A DNA stretch of 64,000 nt from SIRX01 sp965214475 (GTDB taxonomy: Bacteria > Actinomycetota > Rubrobacteria > Rubrobacterales > Rubrobacteraceae), in assembly GCA_965214475.1 (NCBI GenBank), contig OZ243953.1, positions 186,001-250,000 of the forward strand, written 5' to 3'. The translations under genes and the position numbers were made by a program. The notes under the pieces were generated by a model. That model saw only the letters and a program-made list of their open reading frames with translations. It was not told where the DNA came from and made no database searches. This document shows, piece by piece, positions 59,232 to 64,000 of this stretch; the first letter of the stretch is position 1, and each line of letters starts with the position of its first letter.

Positions 59232-60456
59232 GCAAGTCTTCGCGGCAGACCTCGTCCTGCCGGTCTCCTCTCCAGCTATACTAGAAGGAGCCGTACTCGT
59301 AAGAGACGGTCGCATCGCCGCTGTTGGAAAGTTGGACGAGGTCAAGGAAGAGAGTCCAGACGCCGAAGTAAGACTTTTTTCGGGGGCCGCCATGATTCCC
59401 GGAGCCGTCAATACCCACGCCCACCTCGGTTTCCGGAGGGAGGATGCTCCGGAGGGAGGGAGTTTCTCGGGCTGGCTGTCGCGCCTGATCGAACGGCTCC
59501 CCGAAAAAGAATCCTGGACCCCCGAAGCCGCCCGTGACTCGGTCCGAGAAGCGATCGAGGCCGGCACTACCTTTATGGCCGAGTCATCGCCCTACGGCGA
59601 ATGCCTACCGCAACTCGCCGAATCAGGGCTGGCCGGAACCGTACACGCGGAATTCTTTCCGCATGAGTTGGGCACACCAGAAGAAGCGGTCGAATTTATG
59701 GTCAACAAAACCGGCGAGCTTAGAGAAGGTCTACCGGAGCGGGTAGATGTTCAACTGAGCGTACACTCACCGTACACCGTTGATCCGGAATCTTCCCGGC
59801 TCGCGGCCCGCCAGACGCGGGAGTTGGGGGAGCGGCTCGCCGTCCACCTATCGGAGAGCCCGGAGGAAGTGGAGTTCGTGCGTGAGGGTACCGGTGGACT
59901 CGCGGACATCTTTGGCAGCAACGATTGGGGTGGTGTCGGCGTTTCCCCGGTCCGTTACGCCCAAGACATAGAGTTGCTCGCACCCCAGACCATAGCGGCG
60001 CACCTCGCGACCGGCGTTTCGGAGGAAGACATCGAGACGTTGGCCCTTACGGATACGGCCGTAGCCCATTGCCCCCGCTCCAATCACTTTCTGGGATGTG
60101 ACGTTTCGCCGGTGCCGCAGATGTTGGAGCGTGGTATTCGCGTCGGGATGGGCACCGACGGATTGTGGAGCAGCCTGAGCATGAACCTCTTCGAGGAAAC
60201 GCTCTTTGCGGTGGAGCTTCACGGATTCGACGGGGCGACAGGTTTGAGGCTCGCGACGCTGGAGGGTGCTCGGGCGTTGGGCATTGACGGTGAGACCGGC
60301 AGTTTGGAGGCCGGAAAGTGGGCGGATTTCGCGATGGTCGGGGTGGACGCTGGCGGTGGAGATCCCGAACGGGAAGTTCTGGAGGCCGCAGCCGGTGGCT
60401 CAATCGCTGCAACGGTGGTGGGTGGAGACCTGATATACAATCAGGTTGAAGCGTAA
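59224..60456 (+). CDS. Amidohydrolase, aminodeoxyfutalosine deaminase-like
   Basis: Metal-dependent hydrolase of the ATZ/TRZ-like group, 410 residues. Metal ligands: HAH in VNTHAHLGF, His in AVHLSESPEEVEF, His in AAHLATG and Asp in MGTDGLWSS; HCPRSN is intact. The HLSESPEE, SPVRYAQDIELL and HCPRSNHFLG blocks resemble aminodeoxyfutalosine deaminases of the futalosine menaquinone route. Coupling to menG and a polyprenyl synthase agrees. A guanine or chlorohydrolase-type activity cannot be excluded, and a MenA-like gene at 62.8 kb would fit the classical route instead, so the pathway remains open. Confidence 0.8.
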   Translation: MPEQVFAADLVLPVSSPAILEGAVLVRDGRIAAVGKLDEVKEESPDAEVRLFSGAAMIPGAVNTHAHLGFRREDAPEGGSFSGWLSRLIERLPEKESWTPEAARDSVREAIEAGTTFMAESSPYGECLPQLAESGLAGTVHAEFFPHELGTPEEAVEFMVNKTGELREGLPERVDVQLSVHSPYTVDPESSRLAARQTRELGERLAVHLSESPEEVEFVREGTGGLADIFGSNDWGGVGVSPVRYAQDIELLAPQTIAAHLATGVSEEDIETLALTDTAVAHCPRSNHFLGCDVSPVPQMLERGIRVGMGTDGLWSSLSMNLFEETLFAVELHGFDGATGLRLATLEGARALGIDGETGSLEAGKWADFAMVGVDAGGGDPEREVLEAAAGGSIAATVVGGDLIYNQVEA

Positions 60457-60483
60457 CACCGAGCACCGGAGGAATTTCTTTAC

Positions 60484-61137
60484 ATGATGCTGGACCGCGA
60501 CAGACTGAACTTTTGGGTAAGGTTTGTAGCTATCGGACTCTCTGTAGTGTTCGTAGGCTCTTTTCTCCTTTTCGGTATCGGCTCCAGCGTGGCTTACAGT
60601 CCGATGGACATCTTTGGTGGTGGTGACGATCAGCAAGCGGGACAGACTGTAAGCTCCGATGATCAGATCCAGAGCGCTAAACAGGAGCTAGAGCAAAACC
60701 CCAAAGATCCCGACGCTATTGTCAGCCTCGCGGCACTCTACGTCCAGAATGATCAGCTAAAGGAGGCCGAGAAGGTCCTGAAAGAGGGCCGGGAGGCGGC
60801 TTCGCAAGAAGAGGACATACCGATGCTTCTGGGGCAGGTTTACTACCAGCAGGCCCAGGCTGCCTCGGGCAAGGAGCAAGAAAAATTGTATGCTCAAGCC
60901 GGGGACGCTTACGCTTCTGCGACCGAGATCAATAAAGAGAACGAAGACGCGTATCTTGCGGCGGGTGACGCTTACGATCAAGCCGGACAGCCCTCCGAAG
61001 CCATAAAATATTGGAACACTTACCTGGAATTGGAACCTGATGGCCAGCAGTCCAAGGCGGTTGAAGATCGCATCTCGGCCATACTAGAGGGCGGCATGAC
61101 CACGGGAGGATCCGGTGGCGAAAACAGTCAGCCGTAG
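60484..61137 (+). CDS. Membrane-anchored TPR protein
   Basis: A 217-residue protein with one N-terminal membrane helix (about 12-36, FVAIGLSVVFVGSFLLFGIGS) followed by a Gln/Ser/Asp linker and three to four tetratricopeptide repeats: AKQELEQNPKDPDAIVSLAALYVQNDQLKEAEKVLKE, ending in AYLAAGDAYDQAGQPSEAIKYWNTYLELEPDG. A Gly/Ser tail closes it. GGAGG lies 11 bases before ATG 60484. It is positioned between menaquinone and Tat genes, so a role in cytochrome or exported-cofactor assembly (as for CcmH-type TPR proteins) is a guess only. Confidence 0.85.
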   Translation: MMLDRDRLNFWVRFVAIGLSVVFVGSFLLFGIGSSVAYSPMDIFGGGDDQQAGQTVSSDDQIQSAKQELEQNPKDPDAIVSLAALYVQNDQLKEAEKVLKEGREAASQEEDIPMLLGQVYYQQAQAASGKEQEKLYAQAGDAYASATEINKENEDAYLAAGDAYDQAGQPSEAIKYWNTYLELEPDGQQSKAVEDRISAILEGGMTTGGSGGENSQP

Positions 61138-61212
61138 GAGTCGGTGATCCAGAGTAGTACAATGATGCGTAGAGTCGGGTAACTGCTATTGTAAACAACA
61201 AGGAGGAAGTAA

Positions 61213-61476
61213 ATGGGTATGCCAGGGCCGACGGAGTTGATCATACTTCTGGTCATTATTTTGCTGCTGTTCGGGGCAAAACGTATCCCGGAGTTGGCCA
61301 AAGGGCTGGGCTCCGGTATGCGGGAGTTCAAGAAGAGTAGCTCCGGAGATTACGACGGGGTAGAGGAAGAGAACAAGGAAGAACAAAAACTTACCGCTGG
61401 TGGCGGCGATGACGACGACAAGCTGAAAGAAGATTCATCAGTAGACGCCGATCGCGAAGAACAGCGTCAAAGCTAG
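61213..61476 (+). CDS. tatA: Sec-independent protein translocase protein TatA
   Basis: Pore-forming component of twin-arginine export, 87 residues. Short N-terminus, membrane helix ELIILLVIILLLFGAKRIPELAKGLGSGMREFKK with the canonical FG hinge, and an acidic tail (DYDGVEEENKEE, GGGDDDDKLKED). AAGGAGGAAGTAA precedes ATG 61213. tatC follows after 26 bases. A second TatA/B-like gene is at 38.3-38.6 kb. This copy, beside tatC, is the more classical TatA. Confidence 0.95.
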   Translation: MGMPGPTELIILLVIILLLFGAKRIPELAKGLGSGMREFKKSSSGDYDGVEEENKEEQKLTAGGGDDDDKLKEDSSVDADREEQRQS

Positions 61477-61502
61477 AACCGCACCGGACACTGAATAACT
61501 AG

Positions 61503-62312
61503 ATGGCGAGCCGCCTAAGACTACCCCTGCGCTCCGATGACGAAGCGCGGATGACTCTGATAGATCATCTGGACGAGCTACGTTCCAGGATTATCAAGGT
61601 GGGCGCCGCGTTCATTGTGGCCGCTATCGTGGCGTGGATCTTCCACGTTCCGATATACGACGCTCTTTTGGAACCTTCGGGTCTCGAAGACCTGAAGGCT
61701 ACAGCCGTAACCGTGCCGTTTTTGACTGACGTGAAGCTTTCACTCTACTCTGCACTAGTGCTCACGGTTCCAATTCTGCTCTATCAGGCATGGGCTTTTG
61801 TAGCACCGGCTGTTGGTGAGGTGGGACGCCTCTTTACCTACACACTGATTATTCTAGCTTCCTCGTTGTTTCTGGCCGGAATAGCTTTCGCGTACTATTT
61901 GGTTCTGCCAATAGCGACAGATTTCTTGTTGACTTGGGGTGAGGACCGTTTTGATCCTATCATCACCGCCGACAACTACCTCTCGTTCGCGACCCGGTTC
62001 TTGTTCGCGTTCGGCATAGGGTTCGAGATGCCGGCGGCCACCTATGTGGGGGCGAAACTAGGCTTCATTTCAGGCGACATACTAAGAAAGTACCGACGGG
62101 TGGCTATCGTGGTGAACACCGTTCTCGCAGCGGCCCTCACGCCAGCGGACGTATTCAGTATGATACTGCTGGCGATTCCACTCGTATTCCTTTACGAAGT
62201 CAGTATCCTCATCGCCGTTTACGTAAACCCTGTAACAGACGAAGTTGGGGTCGACGCGCTGGTTGACGACGAAGATTACGATGACGACGAAGAAGACGAA
62301 GATCGTGACTAA
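61503..62312 (+). CDS. tatC: Sec-independent protein translocase protein TatC
   Basis: Twin-arginine signal receptor, 269 residues with six membrane helices. N-terminal MTLIDHLDELRSRIIK carries the conserved Glu of the signal-peptide site; others are PFLTDVKLSLYSALVLTVPILLYQAWAFVAPAV, ITADNYLSFATRFLFAFGIGFEMPA, and VNTVLAAALTPADVFSMILLAIPLVFLYE. The tail after the last helix is extremely acidic (DDEDYDDDEEDEDRD). Partner of the tatA gene just before it. The exported clients are probably cofactor enzymes and lipoproteins. Confidence 0.96.
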   Translation: MASRLRLPLRSDDEARMTLIDHLDELRSRIIKVGAAFIVAAIVAWIFHVPIYDALLEPSGLEDLKATAVTVPFLTDVKLSLYSALVLTVPILLYQAWAFVAPAVGEVGRLFTYTLIILASSLFLAGIAFAYYLVLPIATDFLLTWGEDRFDPIITADNYLSFATRFLFAFGIGFEMPAATYVGAKLGFISGDILRKYRRVAIVVNTVLAAALTPADVFSMILLAIPLVFLYEVSILIAVYVNPVTDEVGVDALVDDEDYDDDEEDEDRD

Positions 62313-62785
62313 GTTTCTCTAAGGTGAGTTTCGAAACGTTTCATGGAGCGCCGCAGTAGATCCTCCGTAAGGCTTCGGAAAAACGGGCGATGGGCGATAC
62401 GGTTCAACCAACCGGGATTTACCTGATAGTCGGTAAAGAGCGTCATCCGAACCGTGTCGGAACCGGAATCTTCGAGTAGCCAGCCGCCGCTACCAACGGC
62501 CCCCTTTACGTAGCTCCACTCTATCCTCCGCGGAGCCTCGACTACGGCTACGGCACTGACGACCTTGTGGGTGAACCCAGCGGCGCTCAAGGTGAACTCG
62601 AAACGCGTCCCCGGACGTATTTCGGATTCTTCGATCTCACCGGACTCGTCCAGCGCCCGCGCCTTGCGAAGTCCTAGGCCCCACTCGGGAAAACTCTGTA
62701 CGTTCAATAACGCGTCAAAAGCCCGGCTCCGGTCTACATTGGAGATGAGGTAGCTTGCACGGACCGGACGGTTAACGCTGCTCAA
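62309..62785 (-). CDS. SRPBCC-family (START/polyketide cyclase-like) protein
   Basis: A 158-residue helix-grip protein that binds hydrophobic ligands. The start is taken as TTG 62785, overlapping the menA stop by two bases (TTGA). Features: VRASYLISNVDRSRAFDALLNVQSFPEWGLGLRKARAL at the N-terminus, RIEWSYVKGAVGSGGWLLEDSG and a C-terminal long helix FRSLTEDLLRRSMKRFETHL. It follows the MenA-like gene on the same strand, which suggests a lipid/quinone-related role. The 3' end overlaps tatC by 4 bases, convergent. Confidence 0.8.
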   Translation of the reverse strand: MSSVNRPVRASYLISNVDRSRAFDALLNVQSFPEWGLGLRKARALDESGEIEESEIRPGTRFEFTLSAAGFTHKVVSAVAVVEAPRRIEWSYVKGAVGSGGWLLEDSGSDTVRMTLFTDYQVNPGWLNRIAHRPFFRSLTEDLLRRSMKRFETHLRET

Positions 62786-63678
62786 AGCGGCAGCAACAGG
62801 CCGATTGTATAGAGCAGGCCGAAGACGGCGTGGAGGCCGGCGGTGCCCTTGACCACCGGGTCCAGAAGATCCGGGACGGTGGACGCGGCTATTCTGCCCC
62901 AAAGCCGGACCGCCAGGGGAATGCTCAGCAGAACTAGCAGCGACCCGATCGGAACTATACCGATCAGGACCAGTACGCCACCAAACAGGTAAGCGCTCAG
63001 CAGCAGACCTCGATACACGGAGACACTGCCCCGGCGTCCGAACGCGACGGGCAGGGTATTGCGGCCTCCCCGGCGGTCGGACTCCAGGTCTCGGATATTG
63101 TTCGCCAGTAGGATCGCCGCGACCAGGGTTCCCAACGGGGTTGCCGCCAGAGGTACGGAGAAGGGATAGCTACCCACCTGGACTCCATAAGTTATGACCA
63201 CGATGATGAGCCCCATAAACAAGAACACCGTCGCCTCGCTCGCCGGGGTGTAGGCGACGGGCCGTGGGCCCGCAGAGTAGATGTATCCGCCTAGCGCCGA
63301 GAAGCACCCGAGCAGCAATATCGGCCAACCACCGACGTAGACCAAATAGAGTCCCAGAAATAGCGCCAGCGTGTAGCAGAAGAGCGCCCCGAACAGGACA
63401 TCTGTAGCCTTCATGCGACCTTGGACTATTGATCCGGCGATGCCCACGGAGCCTTCGGTGTCGAGGCCGCGCTGTTCGTCATAGAACTCGTTGAACATAT
63501 TGGTGGCCGCCTGTATCAAGAGGCTCGCGAAGAGCATCGCCAGAAATGGTCCCCAGGAGAATGCTCCGTTCGTGAAGGCCAGAGCGGTACCGAAGAGCAC
63601 CGGCACGGCTGCGGCGGTGAGGCTGAAAGGCCTCGCCAGCCAGAACCACTCGGCCAGCAGGCTGCGGTCAGCGCCCAT
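62782..63678 (-). CDS. menA: 1,4-dihydroxy-2-naphthoate polyprenyltransferase-like (UbiA family)
   Basis: Membrane prenyltransferase joining an isoprenoid tail to a naphthoquinone precursor, 298 residues with about eight helices. The MenA-type opening WLARPFSLTAAAVPVLFGTALA is present. First Asp-rich site NMFNEFYDEQRGLD, second NNIRDLESDRRGGRNTLPV. It could be MenA or its futalosine-pathway counterpart MqnP, which share this fold; the amidohydrolase at 59.2 kb makes that alternative reasonable. ATG 63678 has GAAGTGG upstream. Followed on the same strand by the SRPBCC gene, with overlapping stop and start. Confidence 0.88.
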   Translation of the reverse strand: MGADRSLLAEWFWLARPFSLTAAAVPVLFGTALAFTNGAFSWGPFLAMLFASLLIQAATNMFNEFYDEQRGLDTEGSVGIAGSIVQGRMKATDVLFGALFCYTLALFLGLYLVYVGGWPILLLGCFSALGGYIYSAGPRPVAYTPASEATVFLFMGLIIVVITYGVQVGSYPFSVPLAATPLGTLVAAILLANNIRDLESDRRGGRNTLPVAFGRRGSVSVYRGLLLSAYLFGGVLVLIGIVPIGSLLVLLSIPLAVRLWGRIAASTVPDLLDPVVKGTAGLHAVFGLLYTIGLLLPL

Positions 63679-63881
63679 CGACCACTTCAGAGTTCCGAGC
63701 TTGGGTGCGTCCGGGCTTGAGGGATAGTTTTTCGGTTTCTGGGCCAGTTTTCACTAACGGTCCGTTCCTGTAGATGTGAAAGTAATTGTGTAAGGGGGAG
63801 TTTACTTTTTCAAAGGCCGCGTTCACAGTTGCGTTTGTGGGGGAGATTTGGCACGTGCTTTGTGGTAGAAACCGCTCTCGT

Positions 63882-64000
63882 ATGGAAACTCACGACACAA
63901 GAGGAATTTTCGGGTCCTACCTGGCTCTGATACGACCCAAACAGTGGACCAAAAATGGGTTCGTTCTGGCTGGGGTTGTTTTCTCCGGGGAGGCAATTTT
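63882..64000 (+). CDS. UbiA-family phosphoribosyl/prenyltransferase, 5' part only
   Basis: From ATG 63882 the frame reads GSYLALIRPKQWTKNGFVLAGVVFSGEAI and leaves the window. This opening (LIRPKQWTKN-F-V-L-A) is typical of decaprenyl-phosphate phosphoribosyltransferases (DPPR synthases, arabinan precursor synthesis) in actinobacteria. No ribosome binding site is clear, so it may have a very short leader. Only 39 codons are available, so the assignment is provisional. The divergent 203-base gap to menA (63679-63881) must hold promoters for both genes; I see no unambiguous boxes. Confidence 0.7.
   Translation, partial: METHDTRGIFGSYLALIRPKQWTKNGFVLAGVVFSGEAI

Overview
This 64 kb window is dense bacterial chromosome of moderately high GC. 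Gene content points to an actinobacterium of the Rubrobacter type: PucR and Crp regulators, a Tat system, a split accD/accA carboxyltransferase, PRC-barrel/DUF2382 proteins, menaquinone genes and selABC. That placement is inference from gene content only. No phage, insertion sequence or CRISPR array is visible. Almost everything is core metabolism, regulation and repair, with a few decayed genes.

Layout. 1-4264: end of the trp operon (trpF-trpB-trpA) running into accD-accA. 4286-12000: a tiny membrane protein and a phosphofructokinase with pyrophosphate-type residues, a PAS-gene stump, a TetR/MFS pair, a PH-like protein, an ammonium transporter and a PucR regulator. 12004-26361: uvrA, DUF1697, VanW, UspA, a cation/proton antiporter, a proline-rich repeat protein, a ZIP transporter interrupted by a stop codon, uvrC and rapZ. 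26358-38265: two small membrane ORFs, glutathionyl-hydroquinone reductase, tRNA-Leu, GDPD, ahcY, a mini zinc-ribbon protein, a Bax1/XPB pair, a GH3 lipoprotein, an orphan sugar-type ABC ATPase with a decayed binding protein, and a YhaM-type nuclease. 38269-44287: a stand-alone TatA, a metalloprotease-like protein, and a stress-type cluster (DUF2795, two PRC/DUF2382 paralogues, Crp). 44357-48466: selA-selB-tRNA-Sec, a nuclease remnant, moaC. 49069-62312: a long tetrapyrrole operon (precorrin-2 dehydrogenase, hemA, hemC, cobA-hemD fusion, a guest nuclease-like gene, hemB, hemL) running into menaquinone genes (menG, polyprenyl synthase, amidohydrolase), then a TPR protein and tatA-tatC. 62309-64000: SRPBCC and menA-like genes, then the start of a second UbiA-family gene.

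The most interesting signal is at the level of translation initiation. Several genes have no ATG/GTG/TTG where protein homology requires the start, but have an isoleucine codon (ATC, ATA or ATT) at the right distance from a strong Shine-Dalgarno: uvrA, DUF1697, the zinc-ribbon protein, the GH3 lipoprotein, and probably accD. Other genes (uvrC, tatA, the ZIP gene, a membrane protein at 31163) have a -10 box 6-7 bases before the start codon, as expected for leaderless mRNAs. Decay is visible in at least four places: a PAS stump, a ZIP nonsense codon, a sugar-binding protein stump and an endonuclease/phosphatase stump.
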